Source of the DNA: Dietzia sp. B32
GTDB lineage: Bacteria; Actinomycetota; Actinomycetes; Mycobacteriales; Mycobacteriaceae
Reading direction: 5' to 3'
Assembly (NCBI RefSeq): GCF_024732245.1
Contig: NZ_CP093845.1
Coordinates: 2,986,272-3,050,271, forward strand
DNA: 64,000 bases
Of this stretch, positions 1-6,888 are shown in pieces (the first letter of the stretch is position 1; every line of letters starts with the position of its first letter). The notes under the pieces are model-generated. The model saw only the letters and a list, made by a program, of their open reading frames with translations. It searched no databases and was not told the origin of the DNA. Position numbers and translations under genes: made by a program.

Positions 1-222
1 AGTAGCCCGCGTTGAGGGCTCGCTCGCGGATACCAGCCACTGAACAGCAGGATGAGCAGAGCCAAGTCGATGACCTCGCCGCCGTAGAACATCAGTTGCG
101 CGCCAATCCGCGCGCTGGCCGGATCCACGCCGGTCGGCGGGTGTCCGTATAGCCACCTACCGAGCATCGAGTGAGCGGCGATGAACAGCACCAGCACCAC
201 CGCCGGCGGCGTAGGTGGCCCG
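1..222 (-). pseudogene. C-terminal fragment of a CtaG-like cytochrome c oxidase assembly protein
   Basis: A minus-strand reading frame runs from about 222 to the window edge. It shows a hydrophobic segment (VVLVLFIAAHSMLG), a short loop rich in P/T/G/D, then GAQLMFYGGEVIDLALL followed by FSGWYPR. This H..LG / (L)M.YGG..(I/E)xL / WY layout matches the last two membrane helices of the caa3-type CtaG family, which helps insert copper into cytochrome oxidase. Everything upstream of about 222 is missing and is replaced, in another frame, by a serine recombinase. It therefore looks like the 3' remnant of a deleted gene. The family call is from recalled motifs and is moderate; the true stop lies outside the window. 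Confidence 0.5.
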
Positions 223-699
223 TTCGTGGACGAACTCCACGCTCGCGCCCTTGGCGGTGATCTCACCCACGATCTGCTTGAGGTCGACCAAGGAGCGAGC
301 GAGTCGGTCCATCGAAGCAACAACAAGCTCGTCACCGTCTCGCAGGTACCCGATGCACTCAGCGAGCTTCTCTCGGCCAGTACGCGATCGCCCCGACTCC
401 TTTTCTACATAAATCCGGTCGCACTCCCCCACCGCTTGGAGCTGGCGAGCTTCGTTCTGGTCGGCGGCGGACACTCGCACGTACGCCACCCGCTGTCCGC
501 GTGGCCGTGACGATCGGCGGGCCGGCTTCTGTTTCCCCTCGACGATGTTCTCCGAGTCCGTCGTCTCCACGCGCAAGCCCCAGTCCAACTCGTCTCGGCG
601 ACGGAACCGTGTCTGGACCTTCCCGCGGCTGACGATGAGGACCTCTTCGCCACCGTCACCCGACCGCCCCCGCAGCGTCCCAATCCGCTCCGCTATCAA
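157..699 (-). pseudogene. Truncated serine recombinase (resolvase/invertase N-terminal domain)
   Basis: The frame encodes a resolvase catalytic domain: YVRVSAADQN with the nucleophilic Ser, then SGRSRTGREKL, then SMDRLARSLVDL with the conserved Arg pair, ending at EFVHERATYA. The usual E-helix and C-terminal helix-turn-helix are absent. At about 215-222 the homology stops and the sequence becomes the 3' end of a ctaG-like gene in another frame; the recombinase frame then runs into a stop at 157. The start is uncertain. A TTG at 699 opens the frame, but about 68 residues precede the catalytic domain, and a GTG near 490 would give a canonical N-terminus. Probably inactive. Confidence 0.75.
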
Positions 700-721
700 A
701 AGGCCCCTCCGCCGAGTCTGT

Positions 722-744
722 GTATCAATAGACTCTAGATTGTA
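722..744. promoter_or_regulatory. Quasi-palindrome upstream of the recombinase fragment, possible res subsite
   Basis: The AT-rich sequence GTATCAATAGA followed by CTCTAGATTGTAC forms an imperfect dyad (GTA.CAAT..GA in both half sites) in an otherwise very GC-rich region. It sits just upstream of the serine recombinase frame, where resolvases usually place their res crossover and binding subsites. The reverse strand also reads TACAAT, a possible -10. The assignment rests on symmetry and position only. Confidence 0.3.
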
Positions 745-914
745 CGGGACCGCGTGTCATAATTAGGCATACCTGTGGACTTGATCGCTTTGTGGCGGTC
801 TTCTGTGGTTACTTCTTGGCGGCGACGTACGACGTACCAATCGGGCGTTCTGGCCGAAAGGGTTAGAGCGAGTCGGCGGCTCACGGGTGGGCGGCCGGGT
901 TTGCGTCTGTTTTG

Positions 915-1511
915 TCAGAGTCCGAATGCTCCGCCGCTGATCAGAATGAAGGCGCCTAGGCCGATCAGGACAATCGGGAACAGGATGTGTTCCCAGCGCT
1001 CCAGGACTTCGGCGATCGGTCGGCGGGTGGCGACGAACCTTGCCAGGCCCACCAGTCCCGCCACCAGCACCAGGAACACGATGCAGTAGGCGACCACGGC
1101 TCCCGGGCCCACGTTGAGAAAGACGGGGACGTAAACGCCGATGTTGTCTCCACCGTTGGCGAAGGTTACGCCGGCCACGGTCCACACGGCGACGTTCTTG
1201 CCCTCGACCTTTGCATCGTCGTCATCATCGTCCCCGCGCCAGGCCTGCCACGCGGCCCACAGTCCCAAGCCCAGTGGGATCAGCCCGAAGTAAGGGATGG
1301 CCTGCGGGGGCAGGAAGACTCCCGCGCCCAGGGAGACGAGCACAGCCACGCCGAGGATGCCGGCGAACCCGAGATACTGGCCGGCCAGAATGCGTGCGGT
1401 GGTTCCGCGTTGGCCTGCTCCGCGGGCGAAAAACAGCGACAGGACGATGATGTCGTCGATATTGGTGGCAATGAACAGGCCGATCGCCTGCAGGGCCGAG
1501 GACAGGATCAC
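915..1511 (-). CDS. cadD: CadD-family cadmium resistance transporter
   Basis: 198 residues when started at the GTG at 1511. That GTG follows GGAGG by 7 nt and overlaps the cmtR stop as GTGA; the ATG 24 nt further upstream lies inside cmtR. The protein is a polytopic membrane protein of the LysE/CadD superfamily. It begins with ALQAIGLFIATNIDDIIVLSLFF, whose N-ID-D motif is typical, and has a second FANGGDNIGVYVPVF motif near residue 115. An Asp-rich cytoplasmic loop (GDDDDDDAK) may bind metal. CadD proteins export Cd(II) from the cytoplasm. Co-transcription with a CmtR-type sensor supports a Cd/Pb resistance role. Confidence 0.85.
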   Translation of the reverse strand: MILSSALQAIGLFIATNIDDIIVLSLFFARGAGQRGTTARILAGQYLGFAGILGVAVLVSLGAGVFLPPQAIPYFGLIPLGLGLWAAWQAWRGDDDDDDAKVEGKNVAVWTVAGVTFANGGDNIGVYVPVFLNVGPGAVVAYCIVFLVLVAGLVGLARFVATRRPIAEVLERWEHILFPIVLIGLGAFILISGGAFGL

Positions 1512-1867
1512 GCCTGCACCTCCGTGGCGTGACAACCCGGCACTGAGCAGTCGGGCTCCAAGCAGGAGGCGTTTTCGTTGACCGCGAGGGTGATCTCGAC
1601 CAAGGAAGATAGCGACCGGGCCAAGTGCGGGTCTGCGATCTCATACCGGGTCTGGCGACCTTCGGGCACTGCGACAACGATCCCGCAGTCGCGCAGGCAT
1701 GCCAGATGGTTCGACACGTTCGACCGTGTCAGCTCCAGATCCCGGGCCAGCTCCGCCGGGTAGGCCGGCTGCTCCAGCAAGGTCAGCAGTATTCGGGACC
1801 GTGTCGGGTCGGCCATCGCCCGCCCTAACCGGTTCATCACATCGACACGAGAAGCAATAGTCAGCAC
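1508..1867 (-). CDS. cmtR: CmtR-like Cd(II)/Pb(II)-sensing ArsR-family repressor
   Basis: 119 residues from a GTG at 1867. The winged-helix ArsR core contains LTRSNVSNHLACLRDCG. With this start the cysteines fall at 57, 61 and 102, the same numbers I recall for the Cd/Pb ligands of M. tuberculosis CmtR, and the N-terminus aligns without a gap. Two extra Cys (107, 112) follow in the tail. A TATAGT hexamer lies 7 nt before the GTG, so a leaderless transcript is likely. A longer frame from a TTG at 1906 would run through the operator palindrome and is rejected. The protein should repress itself and cadD, with metal binding releasing DNA. Confidence 0.87.
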   Translation of the reverse strand: MLTIASRVDVMNRLGRAMADPTRSRILLTLLEQPAYPAELARDLELTRSNVSNHLACLRDCGIVVAVPEGRQTRYEIADPHLARSLSSLVEITLAVNENASCLEPDCSVPGCHATEVQA

Positions 1868-1880
1868 TTGCTGAACTATA
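1857..1880 (-). promoter_or_regulatory. cmtR-cadD promoter and operator
   Basis: On the minus strand TATAGT (1880-1875) is followed by 7 nt and the GTG start. The sequence ATAGTTCAGCA-AG-TGCTGACTAT (1879-1857) is a nearly perfect palindrome covering the -10 and the first codons. A second GTTCAGCA direct repeat lies upstream near 1897-1888. Position and symmetry fit autorepression by CmtR by occlusion of RNA polymerase. Confidence 0.6.
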
Positions 1881-1927
1881 CAGCGTCTGCTGAACTGTTG
1901 TGACAACGCCCTAAAAACCTAAAGGTT

Positions 1928-2023
1928 GTCAAGACACTTAATCTCGTCCAGGACTACGGCCAGTTTTGAACAGGTTTCCTGGCGCTACAGGCACCCACCG
2001 GAGTCTCACTAAGTCGTCTTGAC
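1928..2023. repeat. Imperfect inverted repeat pair in the accessory intergenic region
   Basis: The arm at 1928-1943 (GTCAAGACACTTAATC) and the arm at 2007-2023 (CACTAAGTCGTCTTGAC) are inverted with one base insertion and a few mismatches, separated by about 63 bp without an obvious gene. This could be the termini of a degraded small insertion or a fossil transposon end. Nothing else is recognisable between 1881 and 2042. Confidence 0.35.
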
Positions 2024-2076
2024 GTAATTTGTTTCAGAGCCGGCTTCGGTAGGGATTTGTGGGGCAGAATCGGGCT

Positions 2077-2160
2077 ATGAGGCATCTGGGGTACACCCGC
2101 GTCAGCACTGCGAGTCAGGACGCGCAGTGCTCACGCGGGTGTACCCCAAGAGCCTCATGA
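2077..2160 (+). pseudogene. Resolvase N-terminal remnant, left copy
   Basis: The ATG at 2077 opens a 27-codon frame reading MRHLGYTRVSTASQDAQ, the canonical first beta-strand of a serine resolvase with the catalytic Ser, before the sequence folds back on itself and hits a stop at 2160. No remaining catalytic domain is present, so it is a fragment. Confidence 0.65.
2102..2158 (-). pseudogene. Resolvase N-terminal remnant, right copy
   Basis: Inverted counterpart of the left copy: an ATG at 2158 reads MRLLGYTRVSTA and stops after 18 codons. Differences between the arms (HL versus LL, GTC versus GTG codons) show these are two diverged copies rather than a recent perfect duplication. Confidence 0.6.
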
Positions 2161-2378
2161 CATGATTATGACTCACAAACCCCTACCGAGCACCACCCTG
2201 CGACAGTTCACGGTGAGACGACTTCGCGAGAGGCAGAAGGTGCCCATCGGCCCATGAAGCGGTCTCGGCGTCCGGTCCCCGCCTGGTGTCTCATAAGACT
2301 GTAGGTTTTTAAGGCACATTCACGGCGCCAGGCGGGCCGCCGCGGGAGCCCTCGTCCACCCCGCTGGGGCCGCGGGTT

Positions 2379-3779
2379 TCAGGCGCAGCATGACGTCGGC
2401 ATCTGGTTTCGGAAGAGGCCGGCCACGATGCGCAGGCTTTCGCTCATGGTCAGGTACGGCGCCCAGGTGTCGGCCAGATCGTCGACGGTCATGCCGCTTT
2501 TGATGGCGTAGGTGGCCGCCAGCATGATCTCCCCGGCCCCGTCCGCCAGAGCGTGCACGCCCAGAACCTTGCCGCTCACGGCGTCGGCGACGAGCTTCAC
2601 CGCCCCGCGGGTGTCGTGCTGGACGAGCGCCCGGGGGACATCGGACAGGTCCAGGACGCGGCAGTCGCACGCGTGCCCTCGGGTGAGGGCCTCGTCCTCG
2701 GTCAACCCCGCCGAGGCCAGCTGGGGCCGGGTGAACACGACCGCAGGAAAGCCGGCGTAGTCGACCCGAGCTGCCGGCGGGTACCTGTCCTCGGTCAGGG
2801 CGTTGAGCGCGGCGGCCCGACCGCCGGCGGCGGCGGCGTAGACGTACTGGGGAGCCCCCGAGACGTCACCGGCGGCCCAGACGCGCGGGTTGGAGGTGCG
2901 CTGGGTCTGGTCGACCACGACGAAGCCGCGCTCGTCCACGTCCACACCGGCAGCGGCCAGGTTCAGGCCGTCGGTGCGGGGCAGGCGTCCGGTGGCCACC
3001 AGGACCTGCGCGCCGCGCACCTGTTCGCCCGAGTCCGTGGTCACCACCACCTCTCCTGCGGGGCCTGGTTCGCGGGCCACAGTGGTCGCGCGCTCTTCGA
3101 CCACGGTGATGCCGTCGTCGGTGAAGACTTCCCGAAGTCTCTGGGCCAGCTCCGGCTCGGCGTGCGGCGCCAGACGCCCGACCACAGAGACCCGGGTGCC
3201 GAGGTGAGCGAACAGCTGGGCCTGCTCCATCCCGACGTACCCGCCACCGATAACGACCAGGGACTCAGGCAGCTCGGTCAGCTGCATCGCGGTGGTGGAC
3301 GTCAGCCGGTCCACAGAGTCGAGACCGACCACCTCCGGGATGGCGGGGGTGGCACCGGTGGCGACCAGATAGGCCCGGGCCCGCAGCGCCTGGCCGTCGA
3401 CGGCCAGGGTGTCCCCGTCCAGGAAGCTGGCCTGACCTGGGCGGACCTGGAAGCCGTAGGCAGCGGCCACATCGGCGTACTTCGCATCACGCAGGCGCTC
3501 GATGAGTGCGTCCTTCTGGGCCACCAGATCGCCGAGGTTCACCGGTGCGGCTGACGTTGGGGCACCTTTGAAGGGATTGGTGAGCGCGGCGTGCCGGGCC
3601 CCGGCGGCCGCCAGGAGCGTCTTGGACGGCACGCAGCCGATGTTCACGCACGTCCCGCCCAGAACACCGCGCTCAACCAGCACGACGCTCTTACCGGCCT
3701 GGCTGGCCGCGATGGCGGCGGACATCGCCGCGCCTCCTGAGCCGATCACGGCCAGATCGACGTCGTAGTCCACACCCAT
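2379..3779 (-). CDS. merA: Mercuric reductase MerA, short form without NmerA domain
   Basis: 466 residues, a class I pyridine nucleotide-disulfide oxidoreductase. The FAD-binding GSGGAAMSAA motif is near residue 13, the redox disulfide GGTCVNIGCVPSK at C44/C49, the NADPH site VIGGGYVGMEQAQ near 175-190, and a second FAD motif VWAAGDV near 303. The C-terminus ends SCCA, the vicinal Cys pair that delivers Hg(II) to the active site in MerA, which separates it from lipoamide dehydrogenase. It reduces Hg(II) to volatile Hg(0) in the cytoplasm. The N-terminal metal-binding domain found in many Gram-negative MerA proteins is missing. AAGGAAGG precedes the ATG. No merT, merP or merB is in the window, so uptake must rely on other proteins. 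Confidence 0.93.
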   Translation of the reverse strand: MGVDYDVDLAVIGSGGAAMSAAIAASQAGKSVVLVERGVLGGTCVNIGCVPSKTLLAAAGARHAALTNPFKGAPTSAAPVNLGDLVAQKDALIERLRDAKYADVAAAYGFQVRPGQASFLDGDTLAVDGQALRARAYLVATGATPAIPEVVGLDSVDRLTSTTAMQLTELPESLVVIGGGYVGMEQAQLFAHLGTRVSVVGRLAPHAEPELAQRLREVFTDDGITVVEERATTVAREPGPAGEVVVTTDSGEQVRGAQVLVATGRLPRTDGLNLAAAGVDVDERGFVVVDQTQRTSNPRVWAAGDVSGAPQYVYAAAAGGRAAALNALTEDRYPPAARVDYAGFPAVVFTRPQLASAGLTEDEALTRGHACDCRVLDLSDVPRALVQHDTRGAVKLVADAVSGKVLGVHALADGAGEIMLAATYAIKSGMTVDDLADTWAPYLTMSESLRIVAGLFRNQMPTSCCA

Positions 3780-3817
3780 TTGCCCACCTTCCTTCGCGTG
3801 ACCCCTCTTCAGCGTCC

Positions 3818-3849
3818 ATAGTGGACGTTCCAGCGCAGGGGAAGGTCAA
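3818..3849 (-). promoter_or_regulatory. merA promoter with MerR-type operator (20-bp spacer)
   Basis: On the minus strand TTGACC (3849-3844) and CACTAT (3823-3818) are separated by 20 bp. The overlong spacer contains the dyad ACCTTCC...GGAACGT centred between the hexamers. This is the hallmark of promoters that a MerR-family activator untwists. It lies in the 105-bp gap between divergent merA and merR, so one operator can serve both. Confidence 0.6.
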
Positions 3850-3884
3850 GGCGAACATGGACGAGAGCCGAGAAAGGGGCCACT

Positions 3885-4274
3885 GTGCGCATCGGTGAGT
3901 TGGCCGTGGCCAGCGGCACCACAACCAAGACGCTGCGCTTCTACGAAGAAGCCGGCCTACTACCTGCGCCTGAGCGCACCGCCAACGGATACCGCGACTA
4001 CACCCCTGCGGCCCTGGCGCGCCTGGACTTCGTTCGCCGCGGCCGCACCGCTGGGCTCACCCTGGCCCAGATTCGCGAGATCCTCGACATCCGCGACGCC
4101 GGAGTCGCACCCTGCCAGCACGTGCACGCCCTGCTCGAAGCCCACCTGGGCGACCTGGACCGCCAAATCGCCGACCTGCAAGCACTGCGACACACCGTCG
4201 CGCACCTTCACCACAGTGCCACCACCAGCGACCCCACCAAATGCGACACCACGACCGTCTGCCGCTATCTGTGA
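3885..4274 (+). CDS. merR: MerR-family heavy-metal-responsive regulator
   Basis: 129 residues from a GTG. The N-terminal winged helix (MRIGELAVASGTTTKTLRFYEEAGLL) and wing RTANGYRDYT are typical, followed by a dimerisation helix (about 79-110) and a Cys-bearing tail. Candidate metal ligands are C77 (in CQHVH, with H79 and H81), C120 and C126. Divergence from merA points to Hg(II). However, the C77 position and the C-x5-C tail differ from the 82/117/126 pattern of classical MerR and resemble CadR/ZntR-type sensors, so Cd, Pb or Zn is possible. It probably represses and activates the shared promoter. Confidence 0.85.
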   Translation: MRIGELAVASGTTTKTLRFYEEAGLLPAPERTANGYRDYTPAALARLDFVRRGRTAGLTLAQIREILDIRDAGVAPCQHVHALLEAHLGDLDRQIADLQALRHTVAHLHHSATTSDPTKCDTTTVCRYL

Positions 4275-4607
4275 CCAGACCGGTGCTCGCGTGTATCGCC
4301 ATGAGCAGATGCCGCCACAGAGCGTCGACAGAACCCCGCCATATAACGGCGAAAGCCACAGGCATACCCACCCTGCGACACAGCGTCAATGCCCAATCCT
4401 CGACCGTATCGTAAGGGTGTACCCCACAGGGGACGTGACTACGCCTCGATGCTGGCGAGCGCAGCTGAAGCCTCTCCGATCCTCACGGGTCTCGCAGCTG
4501 GCGTTCCTGGCGAGCCACGCGGCCCTTCGCCGATACCGTTGCGTCGGTTCGGGCTTCCTGGCGGCCGGAGGACACTGTCTGTTGCCCGCTGCCTTCGGCC
4601 TATCCGT
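4275..4607. other. Gene-free stretch at the right edge of the metal-resistance island
   Basis: No convincing coding frame is seen in these 333 bp; the long frames crossing it are out of phase with known genes. A 12-nt block GGGTGTACCCCA at 4415-4426 is identical to a block in the resolvase foldback at 2137-2148 and may be a decayed third copy. The cobalamin cluster begins immediately afterwards, so the island boundary lies here. Confidence 0.4.
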
Positions 4608-5366
4608 TCAGCCCCGCCGCTTCGACTCTCGCTCCGGGCTCGACGCGTACAACCACGATTCCGCTTCGCCCGGCCGCACCAGCGCCGGTCCCACGAGGAT
4701 CACCGCTGCCTGGCGCAGGCCAGCCGCCTCCACCTCTGCCGCGATGTCAGCGAGAGTGCCGCGCAGCTCCACGCGGTGCGAGCGGCTCGCGTTGGCCACC
4801 ACCGCCACCGGGCAGTCGGCACCGTGCGTGGGCACCAGACGCTCGGCCAGCTCACGGATCCGGGTGATCGCCAGGTGCAGCACCAGCGTGGCGCCGGTGG
4901 CGGCGAAGTTCTCCAGTGACTCCGTCGACGGCATCGCCGTCGACCGAGCCTGAACGCGGGTGAGCACCACCGACTGCACCACCTCGGGAACCGTGAGCTC
5001 CACCCCCAGCTCGGCGGCGGCCGCCGCATAGGCCGGAACACCAGGAACGACGTCCCACGGCACGCCAGCCGAGTCGAGCCGGCGAGTTTGCTCGGCGAGA
5101 GCCGAGTACAGCGACGGGTCACCCGAACACAGCCGAACCACCTCGAGCCCATCGGCGTGAGCGGCGACGATCTCGCCGATGATCCCGTCGAGGTCCAGAT
5201 GCTGGGTGTCCACCAGCCGGGCCTCGGGTCGGCAGTGGTCGAGCACACCGTCGTCGAGGTACGTCCCCGCGTACAGGCAGACGTCGGCCTCGCGCAGGGA
5301 CGCAGCCGCGCGCAGCGTCAGCAGATCAGCGGCGCCGGGGCCGGCTCCTACGAAGTGAACGGTCAC
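4608..5366 (-). CDS. cobM: Precorrin-4 C11-methyltransferase CobM
   Basis: 252 residues. The tetrapyrrole methylase fold is visible: VHFVGAGPGAADLLTLRA at the N-terminus, LCSGDPSLYSAL near 80-91 (the SAM-binding GDP loop) and VPGVPAYAAAAAELGVELT near 107-126. The protein transfers a methyl group from SAM to C11 of precorrin-4 in aerobic cobalamin synthesis. Its start overlaps the end of cobL by 4 bp (ATGA), so the two are translationally coupled. The TVPEVVQSVVLTR stretch is typical of CobM/CbiF, which supports this assignment over other SAM-dependent Cob methylases. Confidence 0.9.
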   Translation of the reverse strand: MTVHFVGAGPGAADLLTLRAAASLREADVCLYAGTYLDDGVLDHCRPEARLVDTQHLDLDGIIGEIVAAHADGLEVVRLCSGDPSLYSALAEQTRRLDSAGVPWDVVPGVPAYAAAAAELGVELTVPEVVQSVVLTRVQARSTAMPSTESLENFAATGATLVLHLAITRIRELAERLVPTHGADCPVAVVANASRSHRVELRGTLADIAAEVEAAGLRQAAVILVGPALVRPGEAESWLYASSPERESKRRG

Positions 5367-6607
5367 GAGCTCTCCCCTGTTTCCGAAGTATCAGCCGCAG
5401 CGACGAATGGCTTCACGGCCGCCCACTGCACCACCGCACGGGCGGGGGCCCAGCCGGCGAACCGGCCGATCGAGTCCGCGTGCTCGACCTGGATCCTGGT
5501 CAGCTCCCCGCCGAACTCGGCGCGGGCGTCGACCACCACGCGCTCGGTCTCCAGAGTCACCGCATGCGCGACCAGCCGTCCGCCGGGACGAAGTGCGTCC
5601 CAGCACTGTCTCAGCAGGCCAGGAGCAGTGCCGCCTCCACCGATGAACACCGCGTCCGGCCGCGGCAGACCGTCCAGAGCCTGGGGCGCCCGTCCGTGGA
5701 CGACCTCCAACGACGGCACCCCCAGCCGCACGGCGTTGCGCGCGACACGCGCCGCCCGCTCGGGATCGGCCTCCACCGCGATCGCCCGACATGACGGGTG
5801 GGCGCGCATCCACTCGATGCCCACCGACCCGGCGCCGGCGCCCACGTCCCACAGCAAATCACCGGCCATCGGTGCGAGCCGCGACAGGGCGGAAGCCCGC
5901 AGGTCGCGGCGGGTGAGCTGGCCGTCGTTCTCGAAGGCGTCGTCGGGCAGGCCCGGCACCAGTCCGAGCGGGTGGGCGGACGCGTCGGCCACGCACTCAA
6001 CCGCCAGGACGTGCAGGGCGGGGGCCTCGTGATCGACAGCCCAGTCGCGCGCCGCGCGGGAAAACCGGGCCTCGGTCGGACTCCCCAGATCGGCGAGCAC
6101 GGTCATCTCGCTCCCCCCGTATCCGGCGCCCCGGAGCGTCGCGGCGACCTCTCCCGGCGTGTTCCGATCCGCCGAGAGCACCAGCACCCGCCGCCCCGGC
6201 GCCAGCTCACGGGGCAGCGCGCGGTGGTCGCGCAGCACCGCCACGGACTCGGCCGGCCACCGCATCCTGGCGCGGGCCAGCGCGACCGAGGACACCGCCG
6301 GGAGCACCTCCACCGCGTCCGCGCCGAGCAGCTCGATCAGGGTGGTGCCGATCCCGGCGACCAGCGGATCGCCCGAGGCCAGGGCCACGATCGACCGCCC
6401 GACCCACCGCTGGAGCAGCTCCGGCAACCCGTCCCGCAGCGGCCGCGGCCACGGCACGCGTTCGGCCGTCACCTCGCCCGGAATCATCGCCAGATGACGC
6501 TCGCCGCCGAGCACCACATCGGCGCCCATGATGGCGCGACGGCGGGCCTCGTCGAGCCCCGCCCACCCGTCGCCGCCGATGCCGACGACCACCACCCGTG
6601 CATTCAT
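5363..6607 (-). CDS. cobL: Bifunctional precorrin-6Y C5,15-methyltransferase (decarboxylating) CobL
   Basis: 414 residues, a CbiE-CbiT fusion. The N-terminal half (about 1-200) is a tetrapyrrole methylase with VVVGIGGDGWAGL and LASGDPLVAGIG. The C-terminal half (about 215-400) is a Rossmann methyltransferase with DVGAGAGSVGIEW and AIAVEADPERAARVARNA. It methylates C5 and C15 and decarboxylates the C12 acetate side chain of precorrin-6B. It is the first gene of a minus-strand pair with cobM. It diverges from the riboswitch-controlled chelatase operon, with about 280 bp between the start codons. Confidence 0.93.
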   Translation of the reverse strand: MNARVVVVGIGGDGWAGLDEARRRAIMGADVVLGGERHLAMIPGEVTAERVPWPRPLRDGLPELLQRWVGRSIVALASGDPLVAGIGTTLIELLGADAVEVLPAVSSVALARARMRWPAESVAVLRDHRALPRELAPGRRVLVLSADRNTPGEVAATLRGAGYGGSEMTVLADLGSPTEARFSRAARDWAVDHEAPALHVLAVECVADASAHPLGLVPGLPDDAFENDGQLTRRDLRASALSRLAPMAGDLLWDVGAGAGSVGIEWMRAHPSCRAIAVEADPERAARVARNAVRLGVPSLEVVHGRAPQALDGLPRPDAVFIGGGGTAPGLLRQCWDALRPGGRLVAHAVTLETERVVVDARAEFGGELTRIQVEHADSIGRFAGWAPARAVVQWAAVKPFVAAADTSETGESS

Positions 6608-6689
6608 GACGCGGAACCCTACCGCGACACCTGAGGCGCCCCGGGACAGGCCGTTGGGCTAGCCTCGGCACCACACAACCGAACAGACC

Positions 6690-6882
6690 CCACAGCACGA
6701 GGTGCCCCACGACCGCGAGAGCGGGCGGAGGGGAGAATCAGGGAAGCCGGTGAGAATCCGGCACAGGGCCCGCTACGGTAACCCGGCCTCTCAGGCGATC
6801 GCGCCCCGCGCGCACATCCGAGATGAGCCGGGAAGTCCGGAGACCGGCCTCGCGCTGACCAGCCTGGCAGACGAGAGCGGGA
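6690..6882 (+). ncRNA. Cobalamin (B12) riboswitch
   Basis: The leader of the plus-strand operon contains GGGAAGCCGGTGAGAATCCGGCACAG followed by CCCGCTACGGTA, the conserved core of the cobalamin aptamer. Further on GAGCCGGGAAGTCCGGAGACC (6826-6845) corresponds to the B12 box. AGGTGCC at about 6701 marks the 5' side of P1. The element ends within about 10 nt of the chelatase ATG, with GCGGGAGC as the only ribosome-binding candidate and no clear terminator. It therefore probably acts by hiding the ribosome-binding site when B12 is bound. It faces only the plus-strand genes. Confidence 0.88.
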
Positions 6883-6888
6883 GCCCCC

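Larger units (their letters stand above)
2043..2191. repeat. 149-bp foldback: two head-to-head copies of a resolvase gene start
   Basis: The left arm (about 2043-2112) and right arm (about 2123-2191) are diverged inverted copies of the same roughly 70 bp. Shared blocks in both arms are TCGGTAGGG.TTTGTG, ATGAGGC.T, a GGGGTACACCCGCGT block, and GCACTGCG at the centre, around a 10-bp loop. Each arm contains the leader and first codons of a serine resolvase (MR.LGYTRVSTA). The structure would extrude as a long hairpin. It is best explained by recombination between two oppositely oriented resolvase genes, or as a miniature inverted-repeat element derived from one. Confidence 0.7.

Noticed and set aside
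157-2200. A functional transposon in the left region
   Set aside because: No transposase and no complete resolvase are present; only fragments and repeats are visible.
3895-4953. 352-codon plus-strand frame across merR and the gap to cobM
   Set aside because: Out of frame with merR and antisense to cobM; low-complexity Arg/Ser/Pro composition, no motif.
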